Source: CAWDMC01 sp963803295 (lineage in GTDB: Bacteria > Acidobacteriota > Terriglobia > UBA7540). From it: a stretch of 64,000 nt of DNA. How positions within the stretch are numbered: the first letter of the stretch is position 1; each line of letters starts with the position of its first letter. Below, piece by piece: positions 26,446 through 34,743 of the stretch. The position numbers were made by a program, and so were the translations under genes. Location: the NCBI GenBank assembly GCA_963803295.1, contig CAWDMC010000023.1, positions 1 through 64,000 of the forward strand, in the 5' to 3' direction. Below the pieces are notes generated by a model. It was not told where the DNA came from. It searched no databases and was given only the letters and a program-made list of their open reading frames with translations.

Positions 26446-26641
26446 TCTCCGTTACTCTCCACTTACAAGTAATTTCAGCACGTCCGTGCCGCAACCACAG
26501 CCGCTGCGCAGCGCCAATCTGCGAAACACTTACCGATTCCTGCTATTGAGCAACACACACAGCGAACCGTTGTGAGAACCTGCGCTCAGTGGGCCACCGA
26601 GCAATCGGCCCCCAAATCAACCCCGTCGGAGGAATTGAGTA

Positions 26642-26830
26642 ATGAAGAAACTGCTTTCAGTCCCCGAATTTGCCGAAGTCCTCGGCGTCACCATTGCCTG
26701 CGTCCGCCGATGGCTGCTTGAACGCCGGATTACCTTCACCAAGATCGGGCGTTTGGTGAGGATCCCTGCCAGCGAAGTTGAGCGCCTTGTCGCTGATGGG
26801 ATGAGCCCAGCCAAAGCCCGGAGGGTCTAA
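26642..26830 (+). CDS. Excisionase-family helix-turn-helix protein, 62 aa
   Basis: atg 26642 after ggaggaattgagt. MKKLLSVPEFAEVLGVTIAC-VRRWLLERRITFTKIGRLVR, IPASEVERLVADG: the HTH_17 / excisionase (MerR-like wing) pattern, with L-S-V-x-E-x-A at the start and the 'I-P-x-S-E-V-E-R' end. Such proteins act as directionality factors for integrases. The stop overlaps the start of the primase fragment (taatgg at 26828-26833), so they were translationally coupled. Confidence 0.85.
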   Translation: MKKLLSVPEFAEVLGVTIACVRRWLLERRITFTKIGRLVRIPASEVERLVADGMSPAKARRV

Positions 26831-27117
26831 TGGCCCTCACAGAATTGCTCCCAAAGCTCAAAGGCGTGAGACGCAACGGCCGTGGCTGGATGGCCCTTTG
26901 CCCTGCCCATGAGGACCGCAACCAATCGCTTAGCGTCCGCGAGCAAGGCGACAAGATCTTGCTTTATTGCCACGGGGGCTGTCGAACCGAGGACATCTTG
27001 AGTGCGATTGGGCTCGCGATAACTGATTTGTTTCACGACGCGGGGGCCTCGCTCAGCTCTCGACGAGCTGCATCGTTGTGCCCCGTTTCATACAGGGAGA
27101 CACCCAACAGCGCGTGA
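26830..27117 (+). pseudogene. Element primase, CHC2-type zinc-finger N-terminal fragment
   Basis: Residues 1-60 (KLKGVRRNGRGWMALCPAHE-DRNQSLSVREQGDKILLYCH, GGCRTEDILSAIGL) form the CHC2-like zinc finger of phage/plasmid primases: C-P-x-H … Y-C-H-x-x-C. After about residue 70 the primase sequence ends, and the remaining residues are the reverse complement of the TPR gene. The expected RNA-polymerase (TOPRIM) and helicase parts are gone. Confidence 0.75.
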
Positions 27118-27417
27118 GAGGATGCCAGGCTCCCGTCCAGTTGAACCGCGTGCCGCAGAGCCCCGATAGCATCCGAGTAGCTGGCCTGTTTGAAATAGAG
27201 TCTTCCTAGATTGTTATATGCCGGAGCCAGTTTGGGGTCCAACCGCAGAATCGCGTGATATTTTCCGACTGCACCCTTCAGATTGCCCTCGCCCTCTTCG
27301 CTGCGAGCTTCAGCGTAAAGGCGCTGGATACGAGTCTCCACGTCCTGAGCGATGAGGCGACCACTAAGGCCCGAAAAGCAGAAGCGCGCTCCACAAACAA
27401 CACCAAGCAGGTTTCAT
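27033..27417 (-). pseudogene. Secreted TPR-repeat protein, 3'-truncated and frameshifted
   Basis: Two TPR-like units: EEGEGNLKGAVGKYHAILRL-DPKLAPAYNNLGRLYFKQ, then YSDAIGALRHAVQLDGSLAS and SHALLGVSLYETGHNDAARR. A start at 27417 gives a signal peptide (MKPAWCCLWSALLLFGP) in a different frame, so one base is lost or gained near 27365. At the other end the gene stops at the primase junction (about 27040), after ETGHNDAARREL. Therefore the gene was cut by the element or by a later deletion. Function of the TPR protein unknown. Confidence 0.7.
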
Positions 27418-27782
27418 CGTCATCCGTGCCATCCTGTGCGGTCAACTGGGTGCCGCCATTTCGCTGCCACGAGAATCGACTGTAGCCCCTGAGAGCGGCT
27501 TCCGTTCACCCGCGCGATCTAGTTTAGTCCGACGGTCAACCCGTAACCATCCCATCCAAGTCTGTCGCTTGTCAAACGGTGCGGAGCCAAATGCGGTCGA
27601 CCCTTTTTGAACACGCCACGGAAGTCGCGGCTGGCGCAAGGTTTTGGATTCCCGGACAGCTAGACCGGGCAGTCGATAGTCGCAACGGTTGGCAGGTGAG
27701 GGTGCCAGCGATGCCAGAAGGGGTAAGGTTGTCGCGTCGGCGAGCCGCTTGGGACCTCGACAGCGAGTTCAGGGTTGGATGT

Positions 27783-27825
27783 GTGTTCAGTAACATCGTT
27801 GACAATGCCAGTGGAGTATGTATTA
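27783..27825 (+). promoter_or_regulatory. IclR promoter with operator-like word
   Basis: TGTTCAG at 27783-27789 and AACATCGTTGACA at 27791-27803. TTGACA (27798-27803) serves as the -35, and TATTAT (27820-27825) follows after 16 bp. The 13-bp word is repeated exactly at 28861-28873 upstream of the glycosidase. The rest of 27418-27882 shows no gene. Confidence 0.65.
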
Positions 27826-27882
27826 TCTTGCATTGACGCCGTGCAAAACTGAACGACGCGAACACCTGACGGGCGGAGTCCG

Positions 27883-28692
27883 ATGGAGGAGCGAATGCCT
27901 CACATCAGTAGACCTTTTCCCACTCAGCATGTCCCCGCCGTTGACCGCGCATTCGACATGCTCGAAACCGTTGGGCATTGCAGCCGGGGGCTGACACTCT
28001 CAGAACTCAGCCGGTCCCTCGGCATTCCCAAGAGCACCGCTCATTACCTGATCTGCACGCTACTTGCCCGCGGATACCTGTTGAGAACTTCCGATGGCCG
28101 GCACTACAGGCTGGGACTGCGGGTGTTTGACTTCGCGGGGATCGGCACTGCCGAGATGCAGTTCCAAAAAATTTCCTCACCTCACATTCAGGAGTTAGCC
28201 AGAAAGCTCAGCCTGACGGTGCAGATAGCAGTTCTGCGAGCCGGAGAAGGAGTAATCATCGACAAGGCCGATTGGCCCCGGGACACTTGGGGTGGAAGCT
28301 GGATTGGCCGTCATTTTGACTTGCATTGCACGGCCCAGGGGAAAGCCCTGATTGTCTCGTTATCGGATGCCGAACTGGAAAAGCTCTTCAGGAATCGTGG
28401 GCTCGCCCGCTTTACTGCCCACACGATCTGCTCGCTGGACGAGCTGAAAGTGAGCCTTGCCGAAGCAAGAAACTGCGGGTTTACGGTCAGCAACGAAGAA
28501 CATATACTAGGCATCCGAGGTATTGCCGCTCCTGTCTTCAACCATATCGGAAATGTCATTGCCTCAGTCTCCGTTCGTGGGTCCGTTTCCGAACTTCCCT
28601 TATGGAACATACCGGGCGTTGCCAATGAGGTGGTCCGCACAGCTAAGGAGATCTCTCGTCACCTTTTGCACTGGATGCCAATGGATTCATAG
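27883..28692 (+). CDS. IclR family transcriptional regulator, 269 aa
   Basis: N-terminal winged HTH (about residues 15-75: AVDRAFDMLETVGHCSRGLT, LSELSRSLGIPKSTAHYLIC, YRLGLRVFDFAG). The IclR effector-binding domain follows: ELARKLSLTVQIAVLRAGEG, LHCTAQGKALIVSLSDAELE, ARNCGFTVSNEEHILGIRGI-AAPVFN. IclR proteins bind DNA as dimers or tetramers and respond to small carbon compounds such as glyoxylate or aromatic acids. An internal atg at 27895 (MPHISRPF) is possible. It shares a 13-bp operator-like word with the divergently spaced but co-oriented glycosidase gene. Confidence 0.93.
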   Translation: MEERMPHISRPFPTQHVPAVDRAFDMLETVGHCSRGLTLSELSRSLGIPKSTAHYLICTLLARGYLLRTSDGRHYRLGLRVFDFAGIGTAEMQFQKISSPHIQELARKLSLTVQIAVLRAGEGVIIDKADWPRDTWGGSWIGRHFDLHCTAQGKALIVSLSDAELEKLFRNRGLARFTAHTICSLDELKVSLAEARNCGFTVSNEEHILGIRGIAAPVFNHIGNVIASVSVRGSVSELPLWNIPGVANEVVRTAKEISRHLLHWMPMDS

Positions 28693-28710
28693 GAAAAGGG
28701 CGGCGCCACA

Positions 28711-28740
28711 TAGTGAAAACGACCTCGACGTAGTGGAAAC
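28711..28740. repeat. Direct repeat TAGTG(A/G)AAAC, 20 bp apart
   Basis: tagtgaaaac at 28711-28720 and tagtggaaac at 28731-28740, spaced two helical turns. It lies just after the iclR stop. It could be a secondary operator; nothing else supports it. Confidence 0.3.
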
Positions 28741-28846
28741 AAATGGTTTGAAAAGATAGCGCATCGCAGACCCTGGTCAGGCTCGACCGATGCTCCCTCT
28801 TTCGCCTGCCCGCCAGCCACCCGCCACTCACGCTTGCCCTTTATCC

Positions 28847-28896
28847 TGTTCAGGCTAATGAACATCGTTGACAGCAGGTCCGATGTGTCCTAACCG
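28847..28896 (+). promoter_or_regulatory. Operator and promoter of the glycosidase gene
   Basis: Perfect palindrome TGTTCA-ggctaa-TGAACA (28847-28864), overlapping AACATCGTTGACA (28861-28873), whose last six bases are a -35 TTGACA; TAACCG follows at 28891-28896 after 17 bp (weak -10). The same 13-bp word lies in the iclR promoter, so IclR is the likely binder. Confidence 0.6.
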
Positions 28897-28974
28897 TCAT
28901 GCGGGTGCACTTCGAACGTAGGTCGGGGAGACCCGTCCGCGACGTTGCGTCAGATTGATCCATATGGGGGGAAA

Positions 28975-31900
28975 ATGAAGATTTCCAGCGGTTGTCTTAC
29001 TACTGGCGTCTTTGGTATAGCTTGTGCTGTCATCCTGTCTTCGGTCGACGCGGCAGGCCAGCCCCAACCTCCAGGCGAAGTGCTCCGACGCTCCGGCGAC
29101 GCCTATGTCAGCCGGAAGGGCACGGACTGGTTTCTTGGTACAAGCAAAGTGCAAAGAGAGATCAAATTTGAGAAGGAACACTTATCGCTTCGAGGTTTTC
29201 TGGATCCGCGCACCCATCATGAATATATTCAGGGTACACCCTCGGAAATTTTCCGCTTTGACGTGGACGGCCAGACTGTCACCAGCGAGTCTCAACCCTG
29301 GGCGCTCGACGGAAGCCAGACCGAAATCCTTTCCCAGGGAGAGCTGTTGTTCAGTATCGTCGTCCACAATCAGAATCTTAAGGTGACCAAGAACTATGTG
29401 ATCTACCCGGAGGAAAGCATCATCCAGGAGTGGGCAAGTCTCACCAATATCTCCGGAAAAGATATCGTGCTTGTTGATCCTCACTTCTTGCAGATGCACG
29501 TTCTGCAAAAAGAGGCCTCCCACCTCGATTTCTCATATATGACCGGTGGCATGTGCTTTTGGGGAAGCTGGATCCTGAAGACGGAACCCCTGACACCAAA
29601 TTACGCCCGGAATTTCGATGCCAGTGACGGTCCGGAGTGCCTTCCCGGTCAACCTTGTCCGAAGGGTTGGTCGATGGGAAATTCCATCTACGCCCCCATC
29701 TATGTCTTCCTCAACCGTAAGGGCCGGAACGGTCTGTTCGTAGGATGGGACTACCTCGGCCGCTGGGCATCGCACATAGGTAATTACAATGGTGGGCCGG
29801 TGAATATCGATCTGCAGGTGTCTGGATACAAGAGGTCTCTTGCCCCAGGCTCATCGGAGGAAACACCCAAAGCATTCGCGGGCTTGTTCGAGGGCGATCT
29901 CGACGAAATGGGCAACCAGTTGCTTGACTATCAATACCGGTACAAGTGGGACTATACGCGGGAAAAGTACTTTCCCGCAATCCAAATGCTGGGGTATTGG
30001 TGGAACGGCGCCACGGACTTCGACCCCAAGCACCCCGGGATGGATGTGGATCCGGTGTCTACCTTTCGAAAAGTTTTCCGTATGGCCGATACCATGCGCT
30101 ACGTCGGGGCCGACCGATACTGGCGGGACTACGGTTGGTGGGACGTCGGCGGAGACTGGAATGGTCCGGATTTCAACTCCACTCGACGCTATCTGGACAA
30201 GTACGGAATGACACAGACCATCTACACCATTGTCTATGACGCCGAGCAGGGGTCCAGAGTGGTAACCGAGCATCCCGACTGGTTGATTTACCGGGGCGGC
30301 AGGTTTGCTGGCCAGTATGTTCTCGATCAGTCCAGGCCCGGAGTGACTGATTACGAACTGGGCATCCTCGATCGCGAAGTGAGCAAATGGGGCGACTTTG
30401 AGTGGCGCAAGGATGATGCTCCGCTCCACGATGTCAAAGGCGACTACACGCCGATGCTGGCCCAGGACCACAATTTCCGAACGCTTCTAAAGAATTTTCT
30501 CGATAGAAATCCTGGGAATTCCTTCCACGGCTGCAACGGGGGAGGAAACGATTTGGGCTACGAGGTTCTTCGCATGGCCAATGCCTGGCAGTATTCGGAT
30601 GGCTGTGTGGGCCGGTACCGCGTTTACTACACTTCCTACCTTTTTCCACCCGATAAGCTCAACAACATGCCTGACAACTGGGATCCGGACAAATATGAGA
30701 AATCAGTGTGGCGAGGATTGCTGTGGAACAGCTTTCCTATGACCGGCGATACGCTGGACTCAGCTAAGTTGGAGGGTCTGCGACTGCTGATTGACATTTA
30801 TCACTATCTCGCCGGGCAAGGCGTAGTGGGGCGTTGGGTAAAGATATACCACCCCGCCGTGACCGGAGACGCAGCGGATTGGTATCTGCAACGGATGAGC
30901 CCGGATAACAAGCGCGGGATCATTATCCCGGCCCACAGCCTTACGAGTCCCGCTACCGTCTATCGTCAGGACGGCACGTTCGCCGCCGGTACTTCCGAAA
31001 AGCAGAGCGCACCCGATCCGATTGTATTGTTTCCCAAGGGCTTACTACCAAGCCTTAAGTACAACGTTTCGTATCAAGAATCGAAAGCCACGGAGGAACG
31101 TCTCGGATCGGAACTGATGGCCAAGGGAATTGCTTTTGCGAAAATGGAGGACGGTGAGCTCGTATATTTGAACTTGCCAATGCACCCCGGAAGCGCAGCC
31201 GACACGACGCCGCCTGCTGCGCCGTCGCAAGTGGTAAAGAGGATCGGCACAAACATGGGTTTTATTGGAACTGAATTGAGCTGGACTGCAGCAACGGACA
31301 ACAATTGGGTGTCGTACTATGAGATCCTGCGGAACGGCAAAGCCATCGACAAGGTAGCCAAGGGAAGTTACTACTTCGATCACTCTGCAGGTGCGGATTT
31401 GGCTGCCCGTTACGAAGTGCAAGCAGTGGATGGCAGTGCAAATGCTTCCGAAAAGGCGGTTGCACACGGAGGTTCACACACCGAAAATCTCGTGGTGGAC
31501 GATACAGCTAAAGAACTAACCTACACGGGGAAAGGGTGGAAGCATGAGCAGCCGGTGGCGTCGGCCCATAACGGCACGCAGTCTTCGAGTCGTGAAGCCG
31601 GAGACGCTGTTGAATATGCCTTTCGCGGAAACCGCATCGCTTGGTACGGACGCCTGGGATCCGCCATGGGCAAAGCGGATGTTCAAATCGACGGCAAACT
31701 GGATAGCATCGTAGACTGCTACGATGCCGATGAGATTCTCAATGTTGCCGTATACACACGAACGTTCCCCTCGATCGGTGAGCATAGGATCAAAATCGCC
31801 CTGAGAGCGGACCGGCACAACCTATCGTCAGACAACTGGGTGACGGTCGACGGGTTTCAGGTCGGAAGGTTAGAAATGAGCGTGGTCGAAGACAGACCCG

Positions 31901-33279
31901 GTGGGGGCATCGAATACTCGGGGTCTGGCTGGAAACACGGCGCTGCAGGTTGGGAACAAGCTTCAGAAGGAAACACAAGTTGGACAAGTGCTCCCGGTGA
32001 TGCCGCCGAGTACAGATTCCAAGGTGACGGAGTAACCTGGGTGGGCAAGCGTTGTCCTTCCTGCGGGCAGGCTGACGTTTATATCGATGGAATGCTGGAC
32101 GCGACCGTAGATACTTATATGCCCGATGATCATTCCTTCCGTCCGGATTTGCAGGGAGGATGGCAGGTGCCGATCTACCAGAGGACATGGACCGAGTCCG
32201 GGCAGCACACGATCCGGATTACGATCAAACCCGACAAAAACATGCTGTCAAATGACCACACGATTTATCTCGACTCTCTCGAGGTCAGTATCCCTGAGGG
32301 TCAAAGCGGCCTGTGGTCCCGGGCAAGAGAAGAACGCAGCGCTGCATTAGCGGGAATCCACGCTCGGTCAGCGCCGACAGAAGATTCTCAAGGAGCCACC
32401 ACGAGTGTGGAATGGTGCCGTCAGGAGGAGGGCGTTATGGAGAGCGTAGGGAAATTGAATGGCAAGAAAGCCTTGGTGACCGGGTCGGGCACGGGAATCG
32501 GACGTGAGATTGCCTTGGAGTTCGCCCGGCAGGGAGCCGATGTCGTGCTGCACTACGGACACAGTGACCAAGGTGCCGTCTCGGCTGTCGAAGAGATCAA
32601 GACCTTGGGACGGCGGGCTGCAGCGTTTAAGGCGAATTTCGAGAATGCCGACGAGGCCGTTGCCTTGGCGAAACAGGGGATCGCTTTCCTGGATGGTCTC
32701 GACTGCCTTGTGAACAATGCCGGCATTACGATGAACAGGCCCTTTCTGAAAGTGAGCCACGACCAGTTCGACACGCTGATGAACGTTAACCTCCGCTCTC
32801 CATTCTTTTTGGCACAATATGTCGTCGAGCACATGTTGAAGCACGGCGGGGGTACGATCTGCAATCTAACTTCGGTCCACGGTGTCCAGGGAGCGTCCGA
32901 ACACTCCGTCTATGCGGCCACCAAGGGTGCCATCATTGCCTACACCCGAACGCTGGGTATCGAATTGGCTCACCGTGGCGTGCGCGTAAACGCCATCGCT
33001 CCTGGTTGGGTTACCGTGGAAGGACACTTCAAGGCCCAGCCGGGTCTTAAGCCAGACGAGTACGAAGCCGCTGCGCAGCAAATGATACCTGTGGCCCGCT
33101 CCGGCAGGCCGCTCGACATCGCCCGGTTAGCCGTGTTCCTGTCTTCGGCGGACGCCGAGTTCATAATCGGTCAAACAATCATCGTCGATGGTGGGACCAC
33201 CTCGCTCATGTCGCTCATGACCGATTTTCGCACGGAATCTAAAGCGCATTTCGGTACCGGCTATGTACCTGGAATTTAA
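28975..33279 (+). CDS. Secreted GH-D-clan-like glycosidase with FN3 and two CBM-like domains, joined in frame to an SDR dehydrogenase
   Basis: atg 28975 gives a signal peptide (residues 1-27). A TIM-barrel glycosidase follows to about residue 740 with alpha-galactosidase-like words: YWRDYGWWDVGGDWNG (about 381), FEWRKDDAP (about 479, candidate nucleophile Asp), HGCNGGGNDLGYE. A fibronectin-III-like segment (TPPAAPSQVV…) is at about 740-830. Two related beta-sandwich repeats follow at about 838-965 and 971-1105 (GKGWKH / GSGWKH, WYGRLGSAMGKADVQIDGKL / WVGKRCPSCGQADVYIDGML). The frame continues without a stop into an SDR at about 1155. The SDR start has its own ribosome site, so the fusion may be translational coupling or a lost stop. 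Substrate unknown; an exported enzyme attached to a cytoplasmic NAD(P)-dehydrogenase is not biologically sensible. Confidence 0.8.
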   Translation: MKISSGCLTTGVFGIACAVILSSVDAAGQPQPPGEVLRRSGDAYVSRKGTDWFLGTSKVQREIKFEKEHLSLRGFLDPRTHHEYIQGTPSEIFRFDVDGQTVTSESQPWALDGSQTEILSQGELLFSIVVHNQNLKVTKNYVIYPEESIIQEWASLTNISGKDIVLVDPHFLQMHVLQKEASHLDFSYMTGGMCFWGSWILKTEPLTPNYARNFDASDGPECLPGQPCPKGWSMGNSIYAPIYVFLNRKGRNGLFVGWDYLGRWASHIGNYNGGPVNIDLQVSGYKRSLAPGSSEETPKAFAGLFEGDLDEMGNQLLDYQYRYKWDYTREKYFPAIQMLGYWWNGATDFDPKHPGMDVDPVSTFRKVFRMADTMRYVGADRYWRDYGWWDVGGDWNGPDFNSTRRYLDKYGMTQTIYTIVYDAEQGSRVVTEHPDWLIYRGGRFAGQYVLDQSRPGVTDYELGILDREVSKWGDFEWRKDDAPLHDVKGDYTPMLAQDHNFRTLLKNFLDRNPGNSFHGCNGGGNDLGYEVLRMANAWQYSDGCVGRYRVYYTSYLFPPDKLNNMPDNWDPDKYEKSVWRGLLWNSFPMTGDTLDSAKLEGLRLLIDIYHYLAGQGVVGRWVKIYHPAVTGDAADWYLQRMSPDNKRGIIIPAHSLTSPATVYRQDGTFAAGTSEKQSAPDPIVLFPKGLLPSLKYNVSYQESKATEERLGSELMAKGIAFAKMEDGELVYLNLPMHPGSAADTTPPAAPSQVVKRIGTNMGFIGTELSWTAATDNNWVSYYEILRNGKAIDKVAKGSYYFDHSAGADLAARYEVQAVDGSANASEKAVAHGGSHTENLVVDDTAKELTYTGKGWKHEQPVASAHNGTQSSSREAGDAVEYAFRGNRIAWYGRLGSAMGKADVQIDGKLDSIVDCYDADEILNVAVYTRTFPSIGEHRIKIALRADRHNLSSDNWVTVDGFQVGRLEMSVVEDRPGGGIEYSGSGWKHGAAGWEQASEGNTSWTSAPGDAAEYRFQGDGVTWVGKRCPSCGQADVYIDGMLDATVDTYMPDDHSFRPDLQGGWQVPIYQRTWTESGQHTIRITIKPDKNMLSNDHTIYLDSLEVSIPEGQSGLWSRAREERSAALAGIHARSAPTEDSQGATTSVEWCRQEEGVMESVGKLNGKKALVTGSGTGIGREIALEFARQGADVVLHYGHSDQGAVSAVEEIKTLGRRAAAFKANFENADEAVALAKQGIAFLDGLDCLVNNAGITMNRPFLKVSHDQFDTLMNVNLRSPFFLAQYVVEHMLKHGGGTICNLTSVHGVQGASEHSVYAATKGAIIAYTRTLGIELAHRGVRVNAIAPGWVTVEGHFKAQPGLKPDEYEAAAQQMIPVARSGRPLDIARLAVFLSSADAEFIIGQTIIVDGGTTSLMSLMTDFRTESKAHFGTGYVPGI
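32437..33279 (+). CDS. SDR-family NAD(P)-dependent oxidoreductase (probable separate start), 280 aa
   Basis: atg 32437 is preceded by aggaggag (32422-32429) at good spacing. Classical SDR of FabG type: cofactor loop TGSGTGIGRE, NNAG, catalytic Ser in NLTSVHG, and Tyr-Lys in YAATK (Tyr about residue 159 of this start), with the C-terminal IIGQTIIVDGGTTS. It reduces or oxidises a small alcohol/ketone, often a sugar or sugar acid. It is likely made as its own protein in an operon with the glycosidase, for catabolism of the released sugar under IclR control. Confidence 0.85.
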   Translation: MESVGKLNGKKALVTGSGTGIGREIALEFARQGADVVLHYGHSDQGAVSAVEEIKTLGRRAAAFKANFENADEAVALAKQGIAFLDGLDCLVNNAGITMNRPFLKVSHDQFDTLMNVNLRSPFFLAQYVVEHMLKHGGGTICNLTSVHGVQGASEHSVYAATKGAIIAYTRTLGIELAHRGVRVNAIAPGWVTVEGHFKAQPGLKPDEYEAAAQQMIPVARSGRPLDIARLAVFLSSADAEFIIGQTIIVDGGTTSLMSLMTDFRTESKAHFGTGYVPGI

Positions 33280-34743
33280 GTAGAGGACCTCCTGTTCGAT
33301 CCACTCGGGCGAGAGGGTTCGAAACGCTAGTGTCGTTGGCCTCACGGACTGTGAGGCCATCCGTTCCTGAAGCACCGCATTCCAGCATCACACTAATAAA
33401 CCACGGTCCATTAGGCGAGCCAGATAGGAACATTGACGACGCCACAGCCGGGCGGATCACTACCCTCGTAGGCACTCTTGTCAAGGTAGTAGGCCACTTT
33501 TGTCAAGGCCACTCCACGATGATGCGGCGCATAAGGATTACCTAACTAAGTTTGCCATTCTGAGGGGCCGCGCTGGTTTGTGAGATGACCCGGTAGCCCC
33601 TAATGACAATGATCCGCGACGTCATTCGGGGGAATGTAGTAGGCAAACCATAGGTATCAAAGCGCTTTACGTCGTCATCTCGCCGGCGGTGTGCAAGAGA
33701 TCAAGAGATAATGAGCAACGTGATCGTTCACGGCTTGTGGGTCGGCTTGGGACTGGAGGCGGACAGACTGCAACGAACGAAGGACGTCCTGTCTGACGTC
33801 TGTCTATTGATGAAAGGGGTCTATCAATGAGATAATGAAATTATATTGGATTTCTTTCCGGATCGTGCTAAAATTCCTATTCAAACAATTTTAACTTATA
33901 CATGTACCAAAGACACGATTGTTCAATAGCCTAAAGTGTCTACGATTTTTGGCATTTTACGGGACGAACCGTCGGGGATGGTATTAACGTCGCTTCTTGT
34001 GGAAGCTGACGTGCCCATATAAGTTCATCCTAAGGTCAAGGATGTAACTTTTACATTGGGAAGAGGGAATTTCTTTCCGCGCTTATGGGTCTCTGCTCAA
34101 TCGCCGTTAAAGGACCACCTTACAAATGGTGACAGTCGGTGGCAAGATGCTGATCTTGGGCATTTTGATCCCGTGGCAGGCATCCAACGGGGGGCGGATT
34201 CGAGAAGACCCGCTCCGGTATCCGAGACGTCGGTTCCTCGAGAAAGCACGGGTTTCACGGGGGGCGGCCGTAGGGTCTAACGTGGGGACCGGTTGTGTGT
34301 GTCTAAAGACTTATGAATTTGAGACTCGTGGAATTTGACGTGCTGCTTATGGCATAATAGGCGCATTATCGCTTATTCGACATGGGGATTTGGTACTGTA
34401 TCAGCCGAAGTGGAAGTTGGTCGGCGGCAGGAGTTTTACCTAGCAGATATTAGTCGCAGTACGCACGCGGATTGCAAGCCAGATCGTTCTAAAAGGGCTA
34501 TTAAAGATTACAACTCTTTGACCGGGTGATCGAATCGAACCGAGATATGCTGGATAGAACCTCATCCCAGGCGCCCGAGGAGGTAACGCGTTATCTCCAG
34601 ATTCCGGTGCTGGCTTCTTTGGCGAAAACCCGAGGATCCTCTGGCCAGGCACGGTCGAGGAAGAGCTATCTCGGCCCTCTCCAGAAATAGCGGATCGTCG
34701 GGCCTCGCACCTGAACAAGCGAGCCCCCTTTAAGAGAGTTGCT
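33280..34743. other. Large intergenic region with an A+T-rich core
   Basis: About 1.46 kb with only short, unconvincing frames. Bases 33820-33910 are clearly A+T-richer than the rest. They contain a weak promoter-like pair TTGGAT (33846-33851) and TAAAAT (33869-33874) with a 17-bp spacer on the + strand, about 870 bp upstream of the ATPase gene. It is a boundary between the carbohydrate-utilisation genes and the EPS locus. Nothing else is recognised. Confidence 0.35.

Larger units (their letters stand above)
25687..27045. mobile_element. Remnant integrative element in tRNA-Asn (int, xis, primase fragment)
   Basis: The block contains, in order, the tRNA-Asn 3' fragment, a truncated integrase, an excisionase-like HTH gene and a primase gene cut after its zinc-finger region. 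It ends abruptly at about 27035-27050 inside a minus-strand TPR gene. Only one attachment end is visible. The element is a deletion derivative: integration and replication functions are both damaged. Confidence 0.65.
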
